Virus record (IMG/VR): IMGVR_UViG_3300044511_000447 | Coordinates: 1 to 27,094 of that record | Reading direction: 5' to 3' (one strand) | Origin: a virus | Length of the DNA stretch: 27,094 nt | Shown here: piece after piece, positions 1-5,759 of the stretch | Layout of the letters: each line of letters starts with the position of its first letter | Position numbering within the stretch: position 1 is the stretch's first letter | Translations under genes and position numbers: made by a program | The notes under the pieces: generated by a model | Database searches by the model: none | What the model was told of the DNA's origin: nothing | What the model saw: the letters and a program-made list of their open reading frames with translations, nothing else

Positions 1-31
1 ACGGAAAATCAATATCAACGTCAGCGCTCAT
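1..31 (-). CDS. DnaE-like (C-family) DNA polymerase, second part, 5' end only (partial)
   Basis: Only the first ten codons lie in the window and read M-S-A-D-V-D-I-D-F-P before the left edge. The start ATG overlaps the stop of the zinc-finger gene as ATGA. In bacterial DnaE the catalytic motif PD(F/I)D(V/I)DF, which carries two of the three catalytic aspartates, follows the glycine-serine motif by roughly 40 residues. The S-A-D-V-D-I-D-F string matches that motif, and the gene at 3904-4395 stops just before the point where it would occur. The gene also occupies the position of the polymerase gene (43) in the T4 order 44-62-regA-43. I infer that it encodes the catalytic remainder of a split C-family polymerase. 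Ten residues are thin evidence, so the next ~1.5-2 kb to the left decides it. Confidence 0.55.
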   Translation of the reverse strand, partial: MSADVDIDFP

Positions 32-771
32 AAACCAAATTCTTCCTTTATGAAATGCTTCAATTCATCAACAGTGGATTTCATTTCTTCAAACTTAGTA
101 AACCAAAAACCTATATTAATTACTTTTTTTAATTCTTCCTTATCTTCAGTGTCCATTTTACTAACAAATTGATTCACTGAGCTACTAATAAAAATAATCC
201 ATGGAGAAAGCTGACGGCGACGAAATAACTCAATGAATCTTTTACTTCCGATTTCATTAAGAACATTAGTTAAATCAACTTCATATTTTTCAGCATAGTT
301 AATTAAAACACCGATACTTTCAGCTAACGCTTCCTGTGGATTATCAACTGATTTATCGACCTGTTGAATATAAGCCCCATAAGCTTCATTTCTCATCCAC
401 ATTGCAGGTGGATAGTCAATTTCAACCATAGTTCGCACGTAAACCGTTGGTTTGCTTATGCCGAGCTTTTTTATAAATTCGGCAAACTTTATAAAAACTG
501 AAAAAAATCTAGATTCTGCAAACGTGTCAATTGGAGGAACTGCTCGCTTCTGAATAGTCATCCAGTCAGCATAGATTGCAAATGCTCCTTGCCCAATTGG
601 AGTTTTTAAAATTTCAGCACGCTCCATTTCACGACAACTATGCTTCATGAAATTGGTTTCATTTGCAAGAGTTCTTTTACAATGAGGGCAAGTCCAACTG
701 CTTGGACTTGCATTTATCTCAACTTGTGCTTTTCTCTTCTTTGCAATTCGACGAATTGTTTCTTCATCCAT
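28..771 (-). CDS. Zinc-finger protein of unknown function in the regA slot
   Basis: This 247-residue protein is not recognised. It has a basic N-terminus followed by a CxxC...HxC zinc-binding pattern (C28, C31, H44, C46). The rest is predicted mostly helical, with no signal peptide or membrane segment. Its ATG overlaps the end of gp62 by 8 nt, and its stop overlaps the next ATG. It is therefore translationally coupled inside the clamp loader-polymerase operon. In T4 this position holds regA, a ~120-residue translational repressor, but nothing in this protein looks like RegA. A role at the replisome, as a DNA/RNA-binding accessory factor or a link between loader and polymerase, is inference from position and zinc finger only. 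Confidence 0.85.
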   Translation of the reverse strand: MDEETIRRIAKKRKAQVEINASPSSWTCPHCKRTLANETNFMKHSCREMERAEILKTPIGQGAFAIYADWMTIQKRAVPPIDTFAESRFFSVFIKFAEFIKKLGISKPTVYVRTMVEIDYPPAMWMRNEAYGAYIQQVDKSVDNPQEALAESIGVLINYAEKYEVDLTNVLNEIGSKRFIELFRRRQLSPWIIFISSSVNQFVSKMDTEDKEELKKVINIGFWFTKFEEMKSTVDELKHFIKEEFGL

Positions 772-1237
772 CTTTTAATTCTTTTTTCAATTTTGTCAAT
801 TGATCTTTTTCCCAAGCTAAATCTTCGGCCAACGTTATTATATCATCATCAGTATAACCTGGAAAAATTATTTTTGCCTCTCGAAGCGAACAATTTCGAG
901 CTGTAGCAATTACTTCAAGCGCAAGCTTTTTTTGTTTCTTTTTATTAAGTGGCTTCCAAAAATAGCGATTTGTTTTTTTATTTCCTGTTGTTGACATCAG
1001 TTTTAGCAACAAATTAGGGTATTTACCCAGCGCAAACACATATGGATTTACGTTATCATTTAGCTTCCTAAGTGCTTCTGTATCATGTGTTCCTGCCAAC
1101 CAGCGTTGAACAACAATTGGAGAAAATCCTTTTTGTTGTTCAACCGTTAAACTTTCCCAAATATTGAAATTGCGTTTGTTAATTTCACTAAGCAACCAGA
1201 AAATATCAAGCTTGAAGCTTCGAACTTTTTCTCCCAT
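764..1237 (-). CDS. 62: Sliding-clamp loader small subunit (gp62-like)
   Basis: In T4, gp62 forms the clamp loader with four gp44 subunits and loads the gp45 clamp. This 157-residue protein is somewhat shorter than T4 gp62 (187). It follows gp44 with a one-base TAATG overlap, as in T4. The sequence resembles gp62 of marine T4-like phages in pattern: a D-I-F-x-x-L-x-x-I-N-x-K start, a central N-P-Y-V-F-A segment, a basic N-K-K-T-N-R-Y-F-W-K stretch and a C-terminal helical domain. There is no catalytic motif, as expected for this subunit. The call rests mainly on synteny and this weak pattern similarity. Confidence 0.75.
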   Translation of the reverse strand: MGEKVRSFKLDIFWLLSEINKRNFNIWESLTVEQQKGFSPIVVQRWLAGTHDTEALRKLNDNVNPYVFALGKYPNLLLKLMSTTGNKKTNRYFWKPLNKKKQKKLALEVIATARNCSLREAKIIFPGYTDDDIITLAEDLAWEKDQLTKLKKELKDG

Positions 1238-2166
1238 TAAAGAGCACCTAGCTTTATAAGTAATGCGGCAAAGTTAATTTCAGGGTCAACCACAATGCCA
1301 TGCTTGTAAAGGTGCTCAGCTATTTCAATGATTGCCTTTTCTTGTTTATTGTCATCAACTTTAAACTTTGGAATGAGTTCAAGACTTGTATACAAAAATC
1401 TAAACAAATCTTCGTAATCTTCAGTGTTAACTGAATCTACTAAAAGTTTTCTGGCTTCCTTAAATTTATTTTGTTGTAAAAGCTCAAGAACATCATAACG
1501 ATAATTTTTTGATTCACTTTCAAGAGGAGCTTTAAGAACTCCTGATCTTGATGATTCTTGACAAATTGTAATTATTTGACGAATGTCTGGATATGATGAG
1601 TAGATTATTTTTTCAAGCACATCAACGTTTATGTCAACCCCTTCTTTATCAAGAATGTCAACAACTAATTCAATTACAGAATCAGTGTGCGGAGATTTAA
1701 ATCTAATGTGGTTGAACCTTGACTTAATCTCAATAGTTAATCGATTTTCATGATTACATGTTGCGATAAATCTTGTGGTTGACGTATTTTCAACAATTAT
1801 GTGACGCAACATAGCTTGCGCGTTAGGAGAAAGATAATCAGCTTCCTCGAGCTGAATTACTTTAAAATCTCCAAACGGCATTACATTTGCAAATCGACTG
1901 ATCTTTTCACGAATCGTATCAACGCCAGTTTCATCTGATGAGTTAATACGAAGCACATCAAGTTCATGAACACCTAGCTCAGAAATTAAAATATTTGATA
2001 AAGTAGATTTACCAGTTCCTTTAATTCCACTAATCAATAAGTGGGGAAGATCTTTATTTTTAACTATTGATTCAAAATAAGCTCGTTGCGAATTATCTTG
2101 AAACACAATATCGGCTAAACAAGTTGGGGCGTATCTATCAACCCAAAGTGGACTTTTATTCTTCAT
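1237..2166 (-). CDS. 44: Sliding-clamp loader ATPase subunit (gp44)
   Basis: This AAA+ ATPase of the RFC/gp44 family opens and loads the sliding clamp. Walker A is G-I-K-G-T-G-K-S at residues 47-54. The Walker B region reads V-I-Q-L-E-E-A-D, so the usual first aspartate of DE is a glutamate. The arginine-finger SRC motif appears as S-R-F, preceded by the C-N-H-E-N sensor-1 asparagine region. The N-terminal W-V-D-R-Y-A-P box is typical of RFC small subunits. I chose the ATG at 2166 because a GGAAG ribosome site precedes it. A longer reading from a TTG at 2202 would begin inside the promoter -10. It is the first gene of a promoter-led operon with gp62, the zinc-finger gene and the polymerase part. 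Confidence 0.93.
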   Translation of the reverse strand: MKNKSPLWVDRYAPTCLADIVFQDNSQRAYFESIVKNKDLPHLLISGIKGTGKSTLSNILISELGVHELDVLRINSSDETGVDTIREKISRFANVMPFGDFKVIQLEEADYLSPNAQAMLRHIIVENTSTTRFIATCNHENRLTIEIKSRFNHIRFKSPHTDSVIELVVDILDKEGVDINVDVLEKIIYSSYPDIRQIITICQESSRSGVLKAPLESESKNYRYDVLELLQQNKFKEARKLLVDSVNTEDYEDLFRFLYTSLELIPKFKVDDNKQEKAIIEIAEHLYKHGIVVDPEINFAALLIKLGAL

Positions 2167-2193
2167 TTGTCTTCCATAATGATTCAAAGAATC

Positions 2194-2223
2194 ATTATAC
2201 AACTTATATTTTTAAAAGTACAA
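2194..2223 (-). promoter_or_regulatory. Sigma70-type promoter of the gp44 operon
   Basis: On the minus strand TTGTAC (2223-2218) and a perfect TATAAT (2199-2194) are separated by 18 nt. Transcription would start near 2187, about 20 nt before the chosen gp44 ATG. The upstream block ATTGTACTTTT is shared with the promoters at 5725-5753 and 22981-23009. Confidence 0.7.
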
Positions 2224-2224
2224 T

Positions 2225-3214
2225 TTATCTATAAACCTGATTAATTGGCGCGTTTTTTGAAACGTTACCAAAGTCAATTTGAATAGAGTCGGCATCAATA
2301 TCTTCAAGTTTTGATCTCATGGGTGTACTTTCAATCTCAGTTAAAACAGTTGGCGTTTTATCTTTTACTTCTAGCTCAGGAATATATGGTAGCTCTTCTT
2401 TTACAATTGGTTCAATAATGTCGTGTTTTGGCTCTAATTCTAAAGGACCACTTGGAACATTAACAAATCCAGGAGATGCTAAATCAGGTGTAAAATCAAC
2501 AATTACTTCTTCTGGAGTAATTATGACTTCTTTTTTCGGAACTTTCTTTAATAGCAAATAGTTTCCAGATAAAAGAAGCCAAATTGCTAATGGATCAAAA
2601 ACAAAAATAATTAATGAAATCGCATAACTAACAGTTTCTTCTGGCGTTTTTCCAAAGATTGCTGCAAGGTACATTATTGGCCCAACATGGGCATTTCTAT
2701 CTATCTGAGTCATTTTGATCTCAGGTAGTTCCTTGTCAATTTCGGCAACTCGATTAGTTACTGCTTCTTGTTCTGCTTTGAAATTTGCCATTAACTTGGT
2801 TCTTCCTCTAACAACGTCTGTTGGCAAGTTCGCGATTTGAGTATCAATTTCTCTTTTACGCGTTTCAAGCTTTGATTTTTCAGCTTCGAGCAACTCAATT
2901 TTTGTTTCAATCCCTTTTATAGGAACTGATGATTTCTGAAATTCAGCAGCTAGAAATCCAGCAGCTCCAGCAGAAGTAATCAAAATTAATGTCGCAGCCG
3001 CAGGCACCCCGTAAAGTTTCTGTAAAAAGTTAATATTATTCCATTCCTTGTACAAGAAAGAGACACCAATAACTTTCCCCAGGTCAAGAGAGGCAGCGAC
3101 TGCAAGAACTAAAAAATTATTTGAGAAAAATGAACTCCAACCCAAAATTGAAATCCAACTTCCTAAAACTTCAATTGTAAGTGCTGATAAAAAAACTAAT
3201 AAAGTAAAAAGCAT
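2225..3214 (-). CDS. Membrane protein with central coiled coil and acidic tail, unknown function
   Basis: Residues ~1-25, 30-55 and 70-92 are hydrophobic and probably membrane-spanning. Residues ~98-170 form a charged, heptad-like helical region rich in E, K and R. Another strongly hydrophobic segment follows at ~195-220 (I-S-L-I-I-F-V-F-D-P-L-A-I-W-L-L-L). The last ~100 residues are acidic, rich in P and E, and probably disordered. The ATG follows the stop of the co-chaperonin gene directly and has no evident ribosome site, which suggests translational coupling. It lies in a late-promoter unit with the two genes upstream. I cannot name the family. A virion, lysis or membrane-remodelling role is possible but unsupported. 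Confidence 0.85.
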   Translation of the reverse strand: MLFTLLVFLSALTIEVLGSWISILGWSSFFSNNFLVLAVAASLDLGKVIGVSFLYKEWNNINFLQKLYGVPAAATLILITSAGAAGFLAAEFQKSSVPIKGIETKIELLEAEKSKLETRKREIDTQIANLPTDVVRGRTKLMANFKAEQEAVTNRVAEIDKELPEIKMTQIDRNAHVGPIMYLAAIFGKTPEETVSYAISLIIFVFDPLAIWLLLSGNYLLLKKVPKKEVIITPEEVIVDFTPDLASPGFVNVPSGPLELEPKHDIIEPIVKEELPYIPELEVKDKTPTVLTEIESTPMRSKLEDIDADSIQIDFGNVSKNAPINQVYR

Positions 3215-3523
3215 TTAATACGAAAAGTGTGGCTCGTCGTCTACAAGCATGACTTGAGTATCATCAGTTTTCCAAATTTGAACATTTTCATGCTTGAAGC
3301 CAATCGTCCATTTTAATGGTTCGATCAAAATGTATAATCCAACTTTTATTTGCTCATCAACATCAGGGCCAATTGCTAAAACCTTGGCCCATTTCGGTAC
3401 ATGAGCTTCATTAAGATTTTGATTTGTTAACAAAATTCCTGATTTTGTTTTTGGAATAAAATTTCCGCCAGCATGATCATCAACGAACGCAAATAAAATT
3501 GAATTGCCTAATGGTCTTAACAT
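3215..3523 (-). CDS. GroES-like co-chaperonin (gp31-type)
   Basis: The product is a 102-residue GroES-fold protein, close to GroES (97) and T4 gp31 (111). The N-terminal M-L-R-P-L-G-N-S-I-L matches the GroES strand I-R-P-L-x-D-R-V. The mobile loop carries K-T-K-S-G-I-L-L, whose hydrophobic G-I-L-L (29-32) corresponds to the GroEL-docking I-V-L. Next comes W-A-K-V-L-A-I-G-P, matching the GroES G-x-V-L-A-V-G-x-G core. In T4, gp31 replaces host GroES on GroEL so that the major capsid protein gp23 can fold. The same role is inferred here from family and from the late promoter at 3879-3886. An AAGG ribosome site precedes the ATG. Confidence 0.8.
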   Translation of the reverse strand: MLRPLGNSILFAFVDDHAGGNFIPKTKSGILLTNQNLNEAHVPKWAKVLAIGPDVDEQIKVGLYILIEPLKWTIGFKHENVQIWKTDDTQVMLVDDEPHFSY

Positions 3524-3548
3524 ATGCCTTATTTCCTTATGAATATTT

Positions 3549-3830
3549 TTATTTAGTTTTTGAGTTCTTTGATACCGAGGCAGATTCTGCAGCGGCTTCA
3601 GCGCTGACTCTTAGCGCAAGTGGTAACTCATTAATTTGTTTTTCATCGCTGATTGCAGTTTCAACAGGTTCTGCAACAGGCGTTGCTTTTGAAAAGCCAC
3701 CTTTTTCATCAATAAATTTTCTTCGTTGATTTACAGAAACTGGTATAGGGGCTGCCGCAAGAGCCTGCTGAATTTCTAAAATATCAAAATCAACAATTTC
3801 GCCGCGCGCAGATCGTGTTATTCTTCCCAT
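3549..3830 (-). CDS. Small conserved phage protein, unknown function
   Basis: The product is 93 residues. Its N-terminus M-G-R-I-T-R-S-A-R-G-E-I-V-D-F-D has the look of a small protein I recall from other T4-like phages, without an assigned role. A short basic stretch with R-R-K-F-I-D-E-K follows at ~36-43. The C-terminal half is rich in A, S and E and probably disordered. A GGAG ribosome site precedes the ATG, and a late promoter lies ~50 nt upstream, so it is probably made late. It heads a unit with the co-chaperonin and the membrane protein. A structural or assembly role is plausible from timing only. Confidence 0.8.
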   Translation of the reverse strand: MGRITRSARGEIVDFDILEIQQALAAAPIPVSVNQRRKFIDEKGGFSKATPVAEPVETAISDEKQINELPLALRVSAEAAAESASVSKNSKTK

Positions 3831-3857
3831 AATTTCTCCGACTATTTGGTATTAGTT

Positions 3858-3881
3858 ATAAAGTAGGCGAACCTACTTTAT
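3858..3881 (-). terminator. UUCG-loop hairpin between the DnaE-like part and the late unit
   Basis: A 10-bp perfect stem (ATAAAGTAGG/CCTACTTTAT) closes a TTCG loop, about 23 nt past the stop at 3904. It overlaps the last bases of the late promoter. It can form in transcripts reading through from upstream. It cannot form in late transcripts, which would start inside the 5' arm. It may be a terminator or a processing/stability hairpin; no long U-tract follows. Confidence 0.5.
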
Positions 3882-3886
3882 TTATA
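3879..3886 (-). promoter_or_regulatory. T4-type late promoter (TATAAATA)
   Basis: There is an exact match to the T4 late -10 box on the minus strand. The predicted start is near 3873, about 43 nt before the ATG at 3830. It would drive the 93-residue gene, the co-chaperonin and the membrane protein. Confidence 0.75.
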
Positions 3887-3903
3887 GGTGTCAGGCAGAA
3901 ATA

Positions 3904-4395
3904 TCAATCATGGAAAAATTCGGAGTATGAAATATTGTACTTTAATGGGTCAACTAAATGTAGACCAATTAAAAATAGAAGATATGAAGCGCAGCTACTT
4001 CCTCTACCTACTCCCCAAACCTGAGCCTTTTCTTTTAAAGTATCAACGATGTAAATAATAACTCTAAACAAGTCTACAAGATTTCTCCTGTAGACCTGTG
4101 TTAACTCGTTATCAATCCTAGTGTCAACTCGATCATCACCGGTTTTGAATTGATTGAAATATTCACGAACGTCAAGTGTTTTATACTTAGTTGGAATATT
4201 CCATTCTAAATTCCACGTATATTTATCGTCATCATTGCTTTTTAAAAGCAATGTTTCAGCAAATTGATTAAACTCAATAATTTCTGGTGTTAACTGTGTT
4301 ACAAGAATTTGCTGAACTGGAATATTTCGAAGAAGTAATTCTTCAACATTTTCAGGTTCAGCAATTATTTTTCCATCGGGTCTATAGGACACCAT
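3904..4395 (-). CDS. DnaE-like (C-family) DNA polymerase, first part (glycine-serine motif, no PHP domain)
   Basis: The last ~75 of 163 residues align with the start of the DnaE palm. The series is R-I-D-N-E-L, a helical stretch ending in T-L-K-E-K, the glycine-serine motif G-V-G-R-G-S-S (128-134), then L-F-L-I-G-L-H-L-V-D-P-L-K-Y. It ends in Y-S-E-F-F-H-D, matching the DnaE F-E-R-F-L. The stop falls just before the site where DnaE has its PDxDxDF catalytic motif. That motif appears as the start of the gene at 31-1. The N-terminal ~85 residues are unrecognised and too short for the ~270-residue PHP domain. The ATG overlaps the dCMP deaminase gene by 31 nt. No intein-like sequence follows the break. 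On its own this piece lacks the catalytic aspartates, so it would have to act with the other part. Confidence 0.72.
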   Translation of the reverse strand: MVSYRPDGKIIAEPENVEELLLRNIPVQQILVTQLTPEIIEFNQFAETLLLKSNDDDKYTWNLEWNIPTKYKTLDVREYFNQFKTGDDRVDTRIDNELTQVYRRNLVDLFRVIIYIVDTLKEKAQVWGVGRGSSCASYLLFLIGLHLVDPLKYNISYSEFFHD

Positions 4396-4907
4396 TTATA
4401 TTCAATCCCATTGTCAATTAGACGCTGAATAACTTCGTCATTGTTCGTAACTCGATTATAATATCGCGCAAAAACAATCCGCTTTACCTTAAGCGGAATT
4501 AAATTTTTTAGACATTGCGAACAAGGTTGAAGCGAACTATACACAGTTGCTCCTTCAAGACTAATTCCGCGGCGGGCTGCCCAAATTAATGCATTTAGCT
4601 CAGCGTGAATTTCATGAACGTCTGACCAAGCTCGATGAGCAGCTGGGTCAAACCCTTCTCTTGTAAATATTTCATCACAATTAATTTCACCAGCAACGGT
4701 ACCGTTGATGCCTGTAGCAACAATTCGATTGTCAACTACAAAAAAACATGCTACCTGTTGTGACACACAATGTGAAAGTTTAGTAAAATTACAAACTTGC
4801 TCAATGAAAATTTTATCAAGAGTTTCTTGCTTACGCTGCTGCAGCGCTGCCTGCTTCTTGGTTATACCGAGTTGATCTCGTAGAAAGTGAAATAAGCTTT
4901 TTATCAT
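4365..4907 (-). CDS. cd: dCMP deaminase
   Basis: This zinc-dependent enzyme deaminates dCMP to dUMP and feeds thymidylate synthesis. The zinc signature is complete: H-A-E (H101, proton-shuttle E103) and P-C-S-Q-C (C129, C132), in the usual spacing with G-A-T-V-Y-S-S-L between. The segment N-G-T-V-A-G-E-I-N-C-D corresponds to the substrate-loop G-Y-N-G-S-P-A-G of T4 Cd. At 180 residues it is close to T4 Cd (193). The ATG at 4907 lies 77 nt inside the preceding gene and has only a weak ribosome site. No internal ATG precedes the conserved domain, so I keep it. It acts in nucleotide supply with NrdA/NrdB. Confidence 0.9.
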   Translation of the reverse strand: MIKSLFHFLRDQLGITKKQAALQQRKQETLDKIFIEQVCNFTKLSHCVSQQVACFFVVDNRIVATGINGTVAGEINCDEIFTREGFDPAAHRAWSDVHEIHAELNALIWAARRGISLEGATVYSSLQPCSQCLKNLIPLKVKRIVFARYYNRVTNNDEVIQRLIDNGIEYKWCPIDPMEK

Positions 4908-5697
4908 CTGATACCCATTTTACAGTTCCTGTAACTTTTATTTGAATTTTATTTTCTTTTGCAGGATTAAAAATTTCTAAAACATCATCATAATTTTTTG
5001 CTTTAAAAGTTACGAAGCGACCATCAGTAAGCTTTAAATTAACTTGGAAAAAACATCCAAAATCATTTGCTTTTTCTTTTACGCTTGAAACTACGCCTTG
5101 AAATTCGTAATTTTGTTTAATGTGTGTTTCAGGATATTCTGTCGGATTTTCAGCTTCGTTAATAACTGCTTCAGCGTTTTTTATGACTGCTGCTACTTGC
5201 TTTTCAGAAAGCGTTCCATACATGTGATATTTTAAACCAATATCACGTACAAATACACTAGCAGTTTCAGAATCAATAGCTTGTAAAAAAAGTTCACGAT
5301 GATAGCAACTCAAATTTGCAAGAGTAGCTTTTTGTTTTTGCTTCAAAGCCTCAAGAACCGCATTGCGCTTCTCTTGAACTTTCGCAGTCTTACGATCATT
5401 TGCTACTTGTAAAGATTTAATTTTTTTCAAAATCTTTTGTTCCTCATTTACCACAAAAACCTCTACTTCATTCAATGAAGGAACAAAACCTATATGACCG
5501 TAACCGTTACACTTGAAGCAAACTGAACTATGATACCAGTTACTGTAAGAGTAATGACCACTGCCACCGCATCGGGGACATACTTTAACTTTTAATAAGG
5601 AAGTCAATGCTTTAAAAAACAAAACAGCGTCAACATTGTGAATTGACGCTGTTTTGTTTGCGAGAGCTTGTAGTTGTTCAACAATTTTAGTAGCCAT
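4831..5697 (-). CDS. DnaJ-type zinc protein with coiled coil and OB-like C-terminus
   Basis: The 288-residue protein has one DnaJ-type zinc site built from two CxxCxGxG repeats (C40/C43 and C60/C63). There is no J domain or HPD motif, so it is not a DnaJ co-chaperone. A charged helical stretch follows at ~80-125. Residues ~195-275 (from E-F-Q-G-V-V-S-S-V to K-L-I-S-L-S-T-R-S) alternate beta strands in the manner of an OB fold, which I infer by eye. It ends in G-S-A-A-A-A. Similar zinc-ribbon proteins are common in large phages without a known role. A strong sigma70-like promoter lies just upstream, and the dCMP deaminase gene overlaps its 3' end by 77 nt. A nucleic-acid-binding role is inference. 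Confidence 0.85.
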   Translation of the reverse strand: MATKIVEQLQALANKTASIHNVDAVLFFKALTSLLKVKVCPRCGGSGHYSYSNWYHSSVCFKCNGYGHIGFVPSLNEVEVFVVNEEQKILKKIKSLQVANDRKTAKVQEKRNAVLEALKQKQKATLANLSCYHRELFLQAIDSETASVFVRDIGLKYHMYGTLSEKQVAAVIKNAEAVINEAENPTEYPETHIKQNYEFQGVVSSVKEKANDFGCFFQVNLKLTDGRFVTFKAKNYDDVLEIFNPAKENKIQIKVTGTVKWVSDDKKLISLSTRSTRYNQEAGSAAAA

Positions 5698-5724
5698 CGT
5701 TTTTGCTCTTTAGTTGATAATTAT

Positions 5725-5753
5725 ATTATAGCACAACATCTAAAAAAGTACAA
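5725..5753 (-). promoter_or_regulatory. Strong sigma70-like extended -10 promoter
   Basis: On the minus strand TTGTAC (5753-5748), a 17-nt spacer and TATAAT (5730-5725) are preceded by TGC, giving an extended -10. The start would be near 5718, 21 nt before the ATG at 5697. The sequence is almost identical to that at 22981-23009. Confidence 0.8.
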
Positions 5754-5759
5754 TGAATT

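Noticed and set aside
640-906. Plus-strand open frame across the zinc-finger and gp62 genes
   Set aside because: Lies antisense to two overlapping coupled genes, is of low complexity and has no promoter or ribosome site.
2166-2202. Longer gp44 start at TTG 2202
   Set aside because: The extra codons overlap the promoter -10 and would not be in the mRNA. The ATG at 2166 has a ribosome site and begins the conserved RFC-type N-terminus.
3931-3945. Plus-strand copy of the ATTGTACTTT promoter box
   Set aside because: It lies within the DnaE-like coding sequence with no TATAAT at a proper distance and no plus-strand gene downstream.
3904-4395. Split intein or intron as the cause of the DnaE-like break
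   Set aside because: The first part ends directly after F-F-H-D with a TGA and no intein-like N-fragment. The second part starts with its own ATG overlapping the upstream stop and has no intein C-fragment before it.
4831-5697. DnaJ co-chaperone
   Set aside because: It has only the CxxCxGxG zinc repeats; there is no J domain or HPD motif.
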